Assembly: GCA_017464305.1 (NCBI GenBank)
Contig: JAFUDS010000001.1
Span: forward strand, 62,001-126,000
Length of the DNA: 64,000 bases
DNA from: Clostridia bacterium
GTDB lineage: Bacteria; Bacillota; Clostridia; Christensenellales; Aristaeellaceae
Direction: 5' to 3'
Below the pieces are notes generated by a model. That model saw only the letters and a program-made list of their open reading frames with translations, was not told the origin of the DNA and ran no database searches. A program made the position numbers and the translations under genes. Of the stretch, positions 1 to 8,927 are shown in pieces (the stretch's first letter is position 1; each line of letters starts with the position of its first letter).

Positions 1-804
1 GGTAAAATCCGGCGCCATCATCGTCTCTGCCTCCGCCGTTTCCTCCTCCGCCGCGGCAGAAGCCAGCAGGGAGCTCCATTCGCCCATGGTCCCCGTCATG
101 ATCAGCACACCCATGATTACCATCAGCGCGCCAGAAATCACCGTTGTCCACCGGACCATGCCCCGATGCTTCCGGAAGAAGGAGAGCACCGCCCCCGTGA
201 ACAGCCCCACCGCCAGGAAGGGCAGAATGAAACCAACAATGTAACCAACCATCAAAATAATCCCCCTTGTTCTGCTTTCCGCCGCCGCGGCGGTCATCAA
301 GATGCCGGATAAGGTAGGCCCAATGCAGGGCGTCCAGGAAAAGGAAAAGCATAAACCCATCAGCAGGGCCGTCGCCGGGTTCATCCGCAGCCGATCCAGC
401 CGCAGAGGCAGCCTAAACTCCCGTTGCAGGAAGGAGCCCTTCCCCCATAAGCCCAGCTGCAGCAGGCCGAAGAGGATCACCACCGCCCCGCAAATCAGGT
501 TCACCGCCGTTCGATTTTTCCGAAAGAACTGGCCCAGCGAGCTGAAGGCCATGCCCAGCAGCATTAAGGTAAAGCTGACCCCCAGCACGAAGAACAGCGT
601 GTTCATCAGCACCCTTTTCCGGGGCCAGATCGTCTGCCCATCCGCGCCCTTCTCCTGCCCGCCGCCGGCCAGATAGCCCAGATAAACCGGCAGCAGCGGC
701 AGCACACAGGGGGAAAAGAAGCTCAGCGCCCCCTGGGCAAAAGCGGTCACCACCGGAATAGACTGCACGACGTTGAACGCCGCCGCGCCTTGAATCGCCG
801 CCAC
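1..804 (-). CDS. ccdA: CcdA-type thiol-disulfide transporter, partial at window edge
   Basis: Polytopic membrane protein that would carry reducing equivalents from cytoplasmic thioredoxin across the membrane. Starts at GTG 804 behind a GGAGGGA ribosome site. Visible are the first-helix motif SFFSPCVLPLLPVYLGY with its conserved Cys and the second half-site motif FSFSWTPCIGPTLSG, the two redox cysteines of the CcdA/DsbD family. At least six hydrophobic segments lie in the 268 residues seen. The reading frame leaves the window without a stop. After the last helix an acidic linker leads into MAPDFT, which resembles the start of a redoxin (AhpC/TSA or ResA-like) domain, so a CcdA-thioredoxin fusion is likely but its second domain is outside. 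Family assignment is firm; the fusion is inference. Confidence 0.88.
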   Translation of the reverse strand, partial: MAAIQGAAAFNVVQSIPVVTAFAQGALSFFSPCVLPLLPVYLGYLAGGGQEKGADGQTIWPRKRVLMNTLFFVLGVSFTLMLLGMAFSSLGQFFRKNRTAVNLICGAVVILFGLLQLGLWGKGSFLQREFRLPLRLDRLRMNPATALLMGLCFSFSWTPCIGPTLSGILMTAAAAESRTRGIILMVGYIVGFILPFLAVGLFTGAVLSFFRKHRGMVRWTTVISGALMVIMGVLIMTGTMGEWSSLLASAAAEEETAEAETMMAPDFT

Positions 805-836
805 GGAATCCCTCCTTCCGACCAATGGTTGAACTG

Positions 837-872
837 ATTATAACACATTTGATCAAATATTCCATGTGTTAT
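837..872 (-). promoter_or_regulatory. ccdA promoter region with inverted repeat
   Basis: A TATAAT box reads leftward at 842-837. A 9-bp perfect inverted repeat, ATAACACAT at 840-848 and ATGTGTTAT at 864-872, covers the -10 and the spacer, as expected for a repressor operator. The -35 box is weak. The binding protein is unknown. Confidence 0.45.
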
Positions 873-952
873 TTCACCTTCGTCGCTTTTTTTCAGAATT
901 TCTTTGTTGTTTTTTGCCTCCCTGATTTCCCCTCCCGTGAAATGGAGGCATG

Positions 953-994
953 AAAAAAAGCGCCGAAAGCCATTTCTCAATGGCCCTCGGCGCC
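953..994 (-). terminator. Intrinsic terminator of pepC
   Basis: Read leftward, a long stem formed by GCGCCGAGGGCCATT and its near-complement at 960-974 closes a four-base loop and is followed by a run of seven T. It lies 12 bases past the pepC stop codon. Confidence 0.85.
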
Positions 995-1005
995 TTCCAT
1001 CTGTC

Positions 1006-2340
1006 TTAATCGGCCAGTGTGCCCATGGGATCCCAGGGATCCAGCACCTTCGGCTCCTGCTTGGCCAGGTCAGCCAAATCGCCCAGGTATTCCTTTTCCA
1101 CCGCGGCCTGGAACACGTACTGGTCAAACCAGCTGTCGGAGCACAGGTAGTACCCCTTGTCGCCCTTTTCGCTGCCCCAGCTGTTTTCAATCTTCCAGCG
1201 GGTCGGCTTCCCCTCCTGCAGATTCACCCCCGTGATAACCATGGCATGGTTCATGGCGGCAAACCAGTAGTTGAGACTGTCCTCCTTGCTCATCTCCAGA
1301 TCCAGCCCGGTCACCAGGCTGGCGTTATAGCTCTGGTCATCCCAAATGCCCGCGTCGCGGTCGCCAAATTTGCCCACATCGCTGCCGAACCACACCACCT
1401 TGCCAGCCTCCAGCTGCTTGATCATGGCGGCCTTGAATTCGTCCATGGGCAGATTCAGGTGCTTGACGATGTTGCCGCCCACCACGTTGCCCAGGAACTG
1501 GATCGTATAGGTTTGGTGCCAGGGCTTATCCGCGGTGGGCGCATGAATGATGCTGACGGTACGATCCAGCAGATCCCCCACGTATTTATCGCGGAAGCTC
1601 TGGGGCGTATAATCCTTTTCGATGTGATACTGCTTGTCCTTATCCACATACTCAAAGTCGAAGGTCCTGGGCGGCTCGGTGTAGCAGGCGCACAGGAAGC
1701 TGTACACCTTGTCCAGCATCTTCGCCTTTTCCGCCTGGAGCTCTTCCTCCGACGCGCCCGCAGCCACCATGCGACGCAGCTTGGCGGCACAAATCTTCAT
1801 GTTTCGGTTCAGCACATGGTTCATGCTGCGGCTGTTGCTGCTTTGGAAGGTCTCGTCATACACATCCTTCGGCACCACGCCGTATTTGCGCACGATGTTG
1901 GCAAACATATCCCACTGGCCGCCATCATGGACGCCAGTTTCCAGGATGAACTTCACGGTGCGGTCATCGGTGGGACGATCGGCAGTGGCCAGGATGCTCT
2001 CCAGGAAAAAGTTAGCCCGCTCGAATTTATCCCAGAAGGCCAGATAGCTTTGGCTCAGCTCAAAATCCTCCAACCCGCATTGGGCGGCAATGCGTTCCCG
2101 CAGCACATTGGTGGCGGAAAACAGCCAGCAGCGGCCGGTATGCTGCTGATTGGTGACAGGCAGGGTCTTAATGTCAATGGAGAACTTTTGCCGCATGGCA
2201 AAGGCAGCCTGAGAGACATAGCAAACATCGTTCAGGTCAGTCTTGCTCATGGCTAAGGTAGCAATCTGCCGGCTCTCGGAGCCGCGATAATTCTCAGACC
2301 AGGCTTTCAGTTGTTCTTGGGTAACGGGCATCTGTTTCAT
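1006..2340 (-). CDS. pepC: C1-family aminopeptidase C / bleomycin hydrolase
   Basis: Cytoplasmic cysteine aminopeptidase of peptidase family C1B, 444 residues, the usual length. The papain-like triad is visible: Cys71 in GRCWLFSATNVLRE, His365 in MNHAMVITGV and Asn386 in IENSWG. The family forms hexameric self-compartmentalised barrels that trim N-terminal residues from peptides; the C-terminus acts as an autoregulatory arm. I chose ATG 2340 (MKQMPVTQEQ), about 12 bases after a GGAAAGGA site, over a longer in-frame extension to 2577 that lacks family similarity. It stands alone, with its own promoter and terminator. Confidence 0.93.
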   Translation of the reverse strand: MKQMPVTQEQLKAWSENYRGSESRQIATLAMSKTDLNDVCYVSQAAFAMRQKFSIDIKTLPVTNQQHTGRCWLFSATNVLRERIAAQCGLEDFELSQSYLAFWDKFERANFFLESILATADRPTDDRTVKFILETGVHDGGQWDMFANIVRKYGVVPKDVYDETFQSSNSRSMNHVLNRNMKICAAKLRRMVAAGASEEELQAEKAKMLDKVYSFLCACYTEPPRTFDFEYVDKDKQYHIEKDYTPQSFRDKYVGDLLDRTVSIIHAPTADKPWHQTYTIQFLGNVVGGNIVKHLNLPMDEFKAAMIKQLEAGKVVWFGSDVGKFGDRDAGIWDDQSYNASLVTGLDLEMSKEDSLNYWFAAMNHAMVITGVNLQEGKPTRWKIENSWGSEKGDKGYYLCSDSWFDQYVFQAAVEKEYLGDLADLAKQEPKVLDPWDPMGTLAD

Positions 2341-2386
2341 ATTGGTGTTCCAATCCTTTCCACAATAAATCCCTTGGGGTGTGCCT

Positions 2387-2416
2387 ATTATACGCCCAAA
2401 CGTCAGTGGAAGGCAA
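2387..2416 (-). promoter_or_regulatory. pepC promoter
   Basis: Leftward -35 TTGCCT (2416-2411), 18-bp spacer and -10 TATAAT (2392-2387), 47 bases upstream of the pepC start. The rest of 2417-2639 shows no gene I can support. Confidence 0.55.
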
Positions 2417-2639
2417 GGAAAATGCGTGCCTTCCTTTTTGATATGCCGGAGACAGAGAAAAGCTTCTCCTTCTCCTCTGGGAGCATCCTGAGTGGTCAAT
2501 TCAATGTCTGCCCACCCCGTAAATAGTAACGATGCATCTACGCTTTCCCCTGGTTGACATTTGAGGGAGCGGAGCATAGAATGCGTTCATGTTGGATTAA
2601 ATCCATCTGCACTTTCTTACCACCGGGAGGAATCAACAG

Positions 2640-3167
2640 ATGAAGCTCTATCACACAGGTCCCTTGGAAATCCGTCAGCCAGATGTTCACCACGGCCGGA
2701 AAAACGCTGACTTCGGCCAGGGCTTCTATCTGACGCCGGATCAGGATTTTACCTGGCGCTGGGCGTCCTACGGCGCGGTGGTCAATGAATATGAAATGGA
2801 TTTGACCGGACTGCTGGTACATCAGTTCACCCGGACAGAGGAGTGGTTCCAGTATATCTTCCACAATCGTCATGGAAAAGACTCCCTGCCGGATTTCGAC
2901 GTCATCATTGGCCCCATCGCCAATGATACTATTTTTGACACCATGGGCATCATTACCTCCGGCTTTCTCGAGCCCCAGGAGGCGCTGCAGCTGCTGCTCG
3001 TCGGGCCGGAGTATACCCAAATCGCGCTGAAAACAGAAAAGGCCGCTACCCAGCTGCAGTGGCTCTCCGCCACCGAGGTAACACAAGCCGAAGCTCCCGC
3101 AGCGGCCCTGGCAGCGGAAAAGGAGGAGTATCAGCAACTCTTCGCCCAGGCCATGGAGCTGTTATAA
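2640..3167 (+). CDS. DUF3990 family protein
   Basis: A 175-residue soluble protein. The N-terminus carries the DUF3990 signature: an LYHTGP start, a block around HHGRKNADFGQGFYLTP (residues 17-33) and a following Trp-rich segment. DUF3990 has distant similarity to ADP-ribosyltransferase-like folds (from memory), but no activity is established for this protein. ATG 2640 follows GGGAGGA at 2625-2631. A linker with many Ala and Glu forms the last 40 residues. The AlkZ-related gene starts 31 bases after its stop, so the two may be co-transcribed. Confidence 0.72.
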   Translation: MKLYHTGPLEIRQPDVHHGRKNADFGQGFYLTPDQDFTWRWASYGAVVNEYEMDLTGLLVHQFTRTEEWFQYIFHNRHGKDSLPDFDVIIGPIANDTIFDTMGIITSGFLEPQEALQLLLVGPEYTQIALKTEKAATQLQWLSATEVTQAEAPAAALAAEKEEYQQLFAQAMELL

Positions 3168-3198
3168 AAATGCAATGACGAAAGCAGGAGGACAATCA

Positions 3199-3927
3199 AT
3201 GGAAACCATCGATGGTGCATGGATCATGAAGGGATGCGATCGAAGGGACAGCAGCTGTCTGCATTCCCCGGAGGATCTGCTTTCCCTTGTTCAAGAGATT
3301 GGCTTTTTGCCTTTGTTTTCAAACGCAGTTCCTGGCTTCTCCGTGGAGGAGCATACACCCGCGGAGGGCTGGTGGACGGATGATCCTGCCTCGGATCCAT
3401 GGGCCTGGCGGCAGCTGTTGGCGCCAAATGCCTTCGTGGCCTATGGGAAATTCTTTGACAGAAAAGCCGGGTTCGTTTCCAGGGAGTGGTTCCCTGTGTT
3501 TGCGAACTACCGCCGGGACGGATACGATTATGAGGGCCTGTATGAGGATGGAAAACTGAACAGCCGTTGCAAGCGGATTCTGGACGTACTCAGTCTGGAT
3601 ACGGATGCCATAGGCTACGCGATGCTTTCCAGCGATATTCGGAAACACGCCGCGCTGGAAAAAGGTTTTGAAGGCGCGCTCACGGAGCTGCAAATGAAAT
3701 CATTTTTGATCATCAGCGACTTCCGACAAAAGCGCAACAAGCGCGGCGAGGAATATGGATGGCATGTGGCGGAAATGATGACCCCGGAGACAAAATGGGG
3801 ATACGATCTGGTCAACAGCTGCGATGAAGCGCCAGAACAGTCCTTGGATAAAATGATCTCGCAAATCAAGAAGCATTTTCCCCTTGCGAGAGACACAGAT
3901 CTCCGCAAACTGCTGGGGCATCGCTGA
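3199..3927 (+). CDS. AlkZ-related protein (hypothetical)
   Basis: A 242-residue soluble protein resembling the group annotated AlkZ-related in gut Clostridia; the name points to the HTH_42/YcaQ DNA glycosylase family, but I cannot see the catalytic QxQ motif of true AlkZ. Conserved-looking blocks are the EHTPAEGWWTDDPASDPWAWR region (about residues 47-67), KFFDRKAGFVSREWFP, FANYRRDGYDYEG, and a C-terminal helical part. ATG 3199 is chosen because AGGAGG sits at 3186-3191; an in-frame ATG at 3175 has no ribosome site. The stop lies 31 bases from the convergent LacI gene. Function is unknown. Confidence 0.6.
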   Translation: METIDGAWIMKGCDRRDSSCLHSPEDLLSLVQEIGFLPLFSNAVPGFSVEEHTPAEGWWTDDPASDPWAWRQLLAPNAFVAYGKFFDRKAGFVSREWFPVFANYRRDGYDYEGLYEDGKLNSRCKRILDVLSLDTDAIGYAMLSSDIRKHAALEKGFEGALTELQMKSFLIISDFRQKRNKRGEEYGWHVAEMMTPETKWGYDLVNSCDEAPEQSLDKMISQIKKHFPLARDTDLRKLLGHR

Positions 3928-3958
3928 AATAGCAGACGGAGTTCTCCAATCTCCCTCT

Positions 3959-4960
3959 TCAGGTTGTCTCCCGTTCGATGATTCTCGGAATGGTGCAATA
4001 GCTCTGGGTCTGCAGCTCCGGCATGCGTATTTTTCGCAAAATAAAGCGAGCTGCTTCCTTGCCCATGTCGAACATATCCGCTTCCACGGCGGTCAGCTGA
4101 GGTTGGGTCAGCATAGAGAAGGGATAATTATCAAAGGTCATGATGGCAATATCCTCCGGCACGGACAAGCACCTTTGCCGAACCACCTGGAGGCAAGCCA
4201 TGGCCAAATAGTTATTGGTGCACAGCAATATCTCCGGGCGCTCCGTCATCTCCAGGGCCCGCTCTGCCAGATAGATGCCCGATTCATAGGTGCTATCCCC
4301 ATACAGGGTTGTAAAGGATAATTCCTCCTCCGCAAACATTTGCAGCATCCCATCCCTCCGGGCGGCGGAGATTTTATCCGTTTCCTGATCTCCCATCAAA
4401 AATACCATGCGGCGATATCCTCGGTCCAGCAAATAAGTCGCTGCCTTTTGTCCGGCCAGCTCATGGTTTACATCCATCCAGCAGATGGGCGTAGGAAAAT
4501 CCGGTTTTCCGATCACCAGATGCGGCGTATCCAGGCGATGAAGCATCCCTGCCAGCGCCTTGCTCAGGATGGCCGCGTGGATAATGACGCCATCCGCCTG
4601 CTCCCTGATCATCAGCTCCTTAATCATCTGGGGGCCATCCTTGGTGGTCGCGTGTTTGAGCAATAGCGCATAATTCTTTTCATCCAGATATTGAGAAATC
4701 CCCGTCATGATTTCAAACATGTGGGGATTTTCAAAGGCGACGTTGCGATGTAAATCGGTTATGAACAGGACGTTTCCGCTCTTTTGCTTGGCAAAGCAGC
4801 GGGCTCGGGCGTTCGGGCGGTAATCCATTTCCTCCGCCAAAGCCTGCACGCGCTTTTTCGTTTCCTCCGATACAGCGTAATGATCATTCAGTGCCCGGGA
4901 AACCGTAGCAATGGATACTCCCGCTGCCTTCGCCAGATCATAAATCGTGTTCGCCATCAT
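3959..4960 (-). CDS. LacI/GalR family regulator of maltodextrin module A
   Basis: A 333-residue DNA-binding repressor. The N-terminal helix-turn-helix is NTIYDLAKAAGVSIATVSRALND, followed by the hinge helix around RPNARARCF and a periplasmic-binding-protein-like sensor domain. It is the last gene of the binding protein-MalF-MalG-GH13 operon, so it probably responds to maltose or maltodextrin and controls that operon. ATG 4960 (an ATGATG pair) follows AAGGAG and lies inside the end of the GH13 gene, a 23-base overlap that suggests coupled translation. It is a paralogue of the regulator at 36355-37359. Confidence 0.9.
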   Translation of the reverse strand: MMANTIYDLAKAAGVSIATVSRALNDHYAVSEETKKRVQALAEEMDYRPNARARCFAKQKSGNVLFITDLHRNVAFENPHMFEIMTGISQYLDEKNYALLLKHATTKDGPQMIKELMIREQADGVIIHAAILSKALAGMLHRLDTPHLVIGKPDFPTPICWMDVNHELAGQKAATYLLDRGYRRMVFLMGDQETDKISAARRDGMLQMFAEEELSFTTLYGDSTYESGIYLAERALEMTERPEILLCTNNYLAMACLQVVRQRCLSVPEDIAIMTFDNYPFSMLTQPQLTAVEADMFDMGKEAARFILRKIRMPELQTQSYCTIPRIIERETT

Positions 4961-6665
4961 GAACGCTCCTTGCGATAACATACCCTTTCGGCATCAGTAA
5001 ACCACAAGTAAAGCCTTTTTTCAAGAGAATCCCTTCGGAAATTCCGCAGGAAACAGGAGTATCCCCCGGATTAACAACGATTTCGATGCGCTCCTCCTGA
5101 TAGCTGCGCGCGTAATGGAGCATCATCCCCTTCGCGGCCATGGTTTCAAAACTGCCGCGGGTCAATGCTGGATGTTTTTTTCGCAACGCGATCAGCCGCC
5201 CATAAATCTCCGTCAAAGGCGAATCCAAATTCCATGGCATGGGCCGCCTGTATTCCGGCTCCGTCCAGCCCGTCATTCCCTTTTCATCGCCATAGAAAAC
5301 ACAGGGCATGCCGATAAAGGTCATTTGGAACAGGATAGCTAACTCCATCTTCTCCAGATCACCCCCGCATAGCGTTAAAAAACGACAGGTGTCATGGCCA
5401 TCCAGCAGATTCAATTGGGCGAGCAGCATCTGTTTTTTGTATCGCATCAACAGTGAGGACAATCGCAGGTCAAATTCCGGCGCAGTCAGGATACCTTCCG
5501 CAAAGAATTGTGTGCAAAAGCGGCGGAAATCATAATTCATGGCTCCGTCCACCATGTCGCCCGCCATATAGTGGGCCGAGTTCTCCCAAATTTCTCCAAT
5601 GATCACGGCGTCCCCTTTTTCCTGCTTCACCGCCTGCCGGAAGGCTCGAAGAAAGCCGTCATCCACTTCATTGGCCACATCCAGCCGCCAGCCATCCACA
5701 TCGTATTCCCGAATCCAGCGTCTTCCCACTTCGCAGAAATATTCCCGCAAAGCTGGGCAGGCCGTATTGGTCTTGGGCATGTTCGCCACATACGCGAAAC
5801 AGGTATACGCCGGTGTCTCATTTTCCTTGGGCGGGACCAGCGGATCTGGCAGATCATAGAACCAATCATAATAGGGAGATTGTTTTCCGTTTTTCAGCAC
5901 ATCCTGAAAAGAAAAATGGTGCCAGCTGACGTGGTTGAACACTCCATCCACAATCACCCGGATGCCCCTTTCATGGGCAGCCCGGACCAGCGCTTTGAAA
6001 TCCTCATCCGTACCGAAGCAGGGATCAATATGCAGATAATCAATCACGTCGTATTTATGATAAGCGCCTGCGGCAAAAACAGGATTCAAATATAGGCAAT
6101 TGAATCCCAGTTCTTTGATATATTCCAGATTTTCCCGAATGCCGCGCAGCGTGCCGCCATAGGTGGATACGGAAGGAAACCCGCCATAGGTTTCGCTTCT
6201 CCCCCGCTGGCTGATTCCTGCTTTCTCATCCGCGAAGCTGTCCGGAAAAATGTTATAGACAACCGCCTCGTGCACCCAGTCTGGCACAGCCGCTAAATCC
6301 GCCCGATGGTTGAACGGATACTGGAAATATTCGCTGCGCTCGATATACGCCTCCATCTTTTCAAAGCACTCTCCGGCATAGCGGCATTGCGTTTCTCCAT
6401 CGTCCAACAGGAAGTAATAAGCGATCCGCTGCCATTCTGTTTCCAGGGTCACTTCGTACCAATCGTACAGTAGATCGGAGCGGATCAACGGCATTCCCAA
6501 AGGAAAAAAAGTCAGTTCGGAGGCCATGTCCGCCCGATCCGCGTAGAAAAAGGTCACGCGCTGCAAATCTCCTCTGGCGGCACGCAGGCGAAAGACAAAG
6601 CGACCTTCCTCCAGGGGAAAAGCAAATTCGCTCATGGGACGATGAAGCAAAGCGGCATATTGCAT
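4938..6665 (-). CDS. GH13 neopullulanase/cyclomaltodextrinase-type glycosidase (module A)
   Basis: Intracellular alpha-glucan hydrolase of 575 residues with no signal peptide. An N-terminal beta-domain (about 1-120) of the CBM34 type precedes the TIM barrel, as in neopullulanase, cyclomaltodextrinase and maltogenic amylase (GH13_20). The four GH13 regions are visible: DGVFNH (240-245), nucleophile Asp329 in GWRLDV, acid/base Glu358 in IIGEIW, and His424-Asp425 in LDGHDT. It would cleave imported maltodextrins to maltose and glucose. The start is 5 bases after the malG stop. The closest relative in the window is the GH13 gene at 34619-36331, with the same domain layout and nearly the same length. 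Confidence 0.92.
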   Translation of the reverse strand: MQYAALLHRPMSEFAFPLEEGRFVFRLRAARGDLQRVTFFYADRADMASELTFFPLGMPLIRSDLLYDWYEVTLETEWQRIAYYFLLDDGETQCRYAGECFEKMEAYIERSEYFQYPFNHRADLAAVPDWVHEAVVYNIFPDSFADEKAGISQRGRSETYGGFPSVSTYGGTLRGIRENLEYIKELGFNCLYLNPVFAAGAYHKYDVIDYLHIDPCFGTDEDFKALVRAAHERGIRVIVDGVFNHVSWHHFSFQDVLKNGKQSPYYDWFYDLPDPLVPPKENETPAYTCFAYVANMPKTNTACPALREYFCEVGRRWIREYDVDGWRLDVANEVDDGFLRAFRQAVKQEKGDAVIIGEIWENSAHYMAGDMVDGAMNYDFRRFCTQFFAEGILTAPEFDLRLSSLLMRYKKQMLLAQLNLLDGHDTCRFLTLCGGDLEKMELAILFQMTFIGMPCVFYGDEKGMTGWTEPEYRRPMPWNLDSPLTEIYGRLIALRKKHPALTRGSFETMAAKGMMLHYARSYQEERIEIVVNPGDTPVSCGISEGILLKKGFTCGLLMPKGYVIARSVHDGEHDL

Positions 6666-6670
6666 GATGT

Positions 6671-7525
6671 TTATCCTTTCATCGCGCCGCCAGTGACGCC
6701 GGCGACATAATATTTTTGCAACCGAATGAAGAGCAGCACAATGGGAATCGCCACTACCACTGACCCGGCGCAGAACACGGTGTAATACTGATAGATGTTG
6801 GCTTTATCCACCATAGTGTACAAGCCTTTCGCAACGGTATAGTTGTTGTAGTTATCCTTCATGATCACGGAAACGAAAATGAAATCCACCCAGGGGGCAA
6901 TAAAGGCATTGATGGCCGTATTGACCACAATGGGCTTGGAATTGGGCAGGATAATCTTCCAAAAGATGGTGTGCTTGCTGGCTCCATCCAGGGTAGCTGC
7001 CTCGTCCAGGGATTTGGGAATAGTATCAAAGAACCCCTTTGCAATGTAGTAATTCAGCGCCGCGCCTCCGGAATATACCAGAATCAGTGCCAAGAGGGTC
7101 TGGTCCAGCCCGATGGCTTTCATGAAGTGATAAATCGCGATCATGCTCATGAAGCCGGGGAACATTCCCAGCACCAGGCTGATGTTCATAATAGCCTGGC
7201 GACTTTTGAAGCGCAGCCGGGAATACACATAGGCCACCATCAGGGTAAGAATCGTGGTAATCAAACAGGAGCAGGCGGCCACGAACAACGTGTTCATAAA
7301 CCAGCGCGGAAAGTTAAAAAGCCGGGTATCGGTAAATAGCCGAACATAGTTGTCCAGCGTGAAACCCTTGGGCCATAGATAGGGCGTGTACGCGCCAGGC
7401 TCTTTCCGGAAGGAGGAGATCAACAGCCAGAACACTGGCAGCATCCAAAGGATCGAAAGGATGGTCAGCAGCGTATGCAGGCCGATGGAGGCACGAAGCT
7501 TCCGCTTGTTCACATGATGTTTCAT
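6671..7525 (-). CDS. malG: Maltodextrin ABC transporter permease, MalG type
   Basis: Inner-membrane permease, 284 residues, six predicted transmembrane helices. The cytoplasmic EAA loop, contacting the ATPase, reads SLDEAATLDGASKHTIFWKI (residues about 178-197). It starts at ATG 7525, overlapping the malF stop by four bases (ATGA). No ATPase gene is present in this operon, so a shared MsmX/MalK-like ATPase encoded elsewhere is needed, as in many Firmicutes. Confidence 0.9.
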   Translation of the reverse strand: MKHHVNKRKLRASIGLHTLLTILSILWMLPVFWLLISSFRKEPGAYTPYLWPKGFTLDNYVRLFTDTRLFNFPRWFMNTLFVAACSCLITTILTLMVAYVYSRLRFKSRQAIMNISLVLGMFPGFMSMIAIYHFMKAIGLDQTLLALILVYSGGAALNYYIAKGFFDTIPKSLDEAATLDGASKHTIFWKIILPNSKPIVVNTAINAFIAPWVDFIFVSVIMKDNYNNYTVAKGLYTMVDKANIYQYYTVFCAGSVVVAIPIVLLFIRLQKYYVAGVTGGAMKG

Positions 7526-8862
7526 TGGAACATATCCTCCTTCTTCACCGCACCGGTCCGATTATAGACAGCTAGGGAACAGATGGAAACGATCATGAAA
7601 ATAAAGATGCCGATGGTCGAAGCCAGGGCGTAATCATGCTGGTCCACCGTCAGCTTATACAGCCAGGTCACCAGCAGATCGGTCTTGCCTGCTTGATAGT
7701 AATCCAGACTGGCCGGGCCGCCGGCTGTCAGTAGATAGATCACATTGAAATTGTTGATATTACCCACAAAAGTTGTAATGGTGGCCGGCGCGGTGACAAA
7801 GATCATGTATGGCAAAGTGATGCTGATAAAGCGGCGCACAGGGCCTGCCCCATCGATGGATGCGCTTTCGTACAGTTCCTCCGGCACGTTCATCAGGACG
7901 CCGGAAAAGGTCATCATGGTATAGGGGATACCGATCCACATATTCACCACAATCACCATGATTCGGGCCAGCGTGACATCCGTCAAAAAGGGCAGCGGCG
8001 TTTTGATCCAGCCCATCTCCATCAGCGCCACATTTACCGCGCCAGTGGGCTCCAAGGCCCGGGAAATCAGCAGCAGGGAAACGAATTGCGGAATCGCGAT
8101 GGGAATCATGAACCATGTGCGCCACATTTTCTTGGCCTTTACCAGCTTGTTGTTGATGATGATGGCCAGGATCATGCCGAAGATATAGTTGGTAAAGGTA
8201 GCAAAAATAGCCCATATTACCGTCCAGCCCAGAATTCCAGTGAAGGTACGGGTCTTGGTCGCGTTGCCCAGAAAAATATCGGTCACGTTCTGCATCCCCG
8301 TCCAGGTAAACAGATTTCCTGGAGGCTGATGATTCGCATCGAAGTTGGTAAAGGCAATTAGAATCATGAAGATGATGGGCAGCACTGTAAACAGCAAAAG
8401 CGTCGTCATAGGCGCGGCCAGCAGGGTGACATGGAACCGTTCATTCAGCAGCGCCTCTGCATCCTCCCGAAGGGTTGGAATATGCTTTTTCTCTTTATCC
8501 AGCTGGTACAGCCGGCAGGCAGTCTTGAGATTCATGACCCAAAGACAGATAAACAGCACCGTTACCGCTACGGTTAGCACGCTGAACAGCAGAATCAGCA
8601 TGCTGTTGTCGCCCGGCACCCGCTGATAGATTTGCATTTCTTCATTCCATACCCTCAGTTGGGCGTTCTCGCCCAGGGTCAGGAAATGCCGTAAATACTT
8701 CCAGCCGAAGCCAAAGAAAAAGAAGAAATACAGGATCTCCGTCGTCAGATAGAGCAGTCCCTTCGCGATTTGCCCGCGCCGGAGGCATCCCAGTCCCATC
8801 ACCACCCCGGAGCCTTTGACCCAGGCATCCCCTTGCGCGAATTCCTTCCACAATCGTTTCAT
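7522..8862 (-). CDS. malF: Maltodextrin ABC transporter permease, MalF type
   Basis: Inner-membrane permease, 446 residues. As in MalF of Firmicutes, an extra N-terminal part with two or three helices (residues 1-150) precedes the six-helix core. The EAA loop is ELYESASIDGAGPVRRFISI. ATG 8862 follows GGGAGG; an upstream in-frame extension to 8955 would cross the intercistronic hairpin and is rejected. It forms the pore with the MalG-type partner encoded next to it. Confidence 0.9.
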   Translation of the reverse strand: MKRLWKEFAQGDAWVKGSGVVMGLGCLRRGQIAKGLLYLTTEILYFFFFFGFGWKYLRHFLTLGENAQLRVWNEEMQIYQRVPGDNSMLILLFSVLTVAVTVLFICLWVMNLKTACRLYQLDKEKKHIPTLREDAEALLNERFHVTLLAAPMTTLLLFTVLPIIFMILIAFTNFDANHQPPGNLFTWTGMQNVTDIFLGNATKTRTFTGILGWTVIWAIFATFTNYIFGMILAIIINNKLVKAKKMWRTWFMIPIAIPQFVSLLLISRALEPTGAVNVALMEMGWIKTPLPFLTDVTLARIMVIVVNMWIGIPYTMMTFSGVLMNVPEELYESASIDGAGPVRRFISITLPYMIFVTAPATITTFVGNINNFNVIYLLTAGGPASLDYYQAGKTDLLVTWLYKLTVDQHDYALASTIGIFIFMIVSICSLAVYNRTGAVKKEDMFQ

Positions 8863-8881
8863 ATGTATGCCTCCCGAATGT

Positions 8882-8918
8882 GGGAAAAGGCTGCCGACGA
8901 CCCCGGCAGCCTTTTCCC
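8882..8918 (-). terminator. Hairpin between binding-protein gene and malF
   Basis: A 14-bp inverted repeat, GGGAAAAGGCTGCC at 8882-8895 against GGCAGCCTTTTCCC at 8905-8918, lies in the 65-base gap. No long T-run follows, so it may act as a partial terminator or an mRNA-stabilising processing site that keeps binding-protein mRNA in excess over the permease part. Confidence 0.7.
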
Positions 8919-8927
8919 TATAAGCAT

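Noticed and set aside
904..2256. 450-codon open frame opposite pepC
   Set aside because: It is antisense to a complete, motif-bearing aminopeptidase and has no family motif; a codon-bias shadow.
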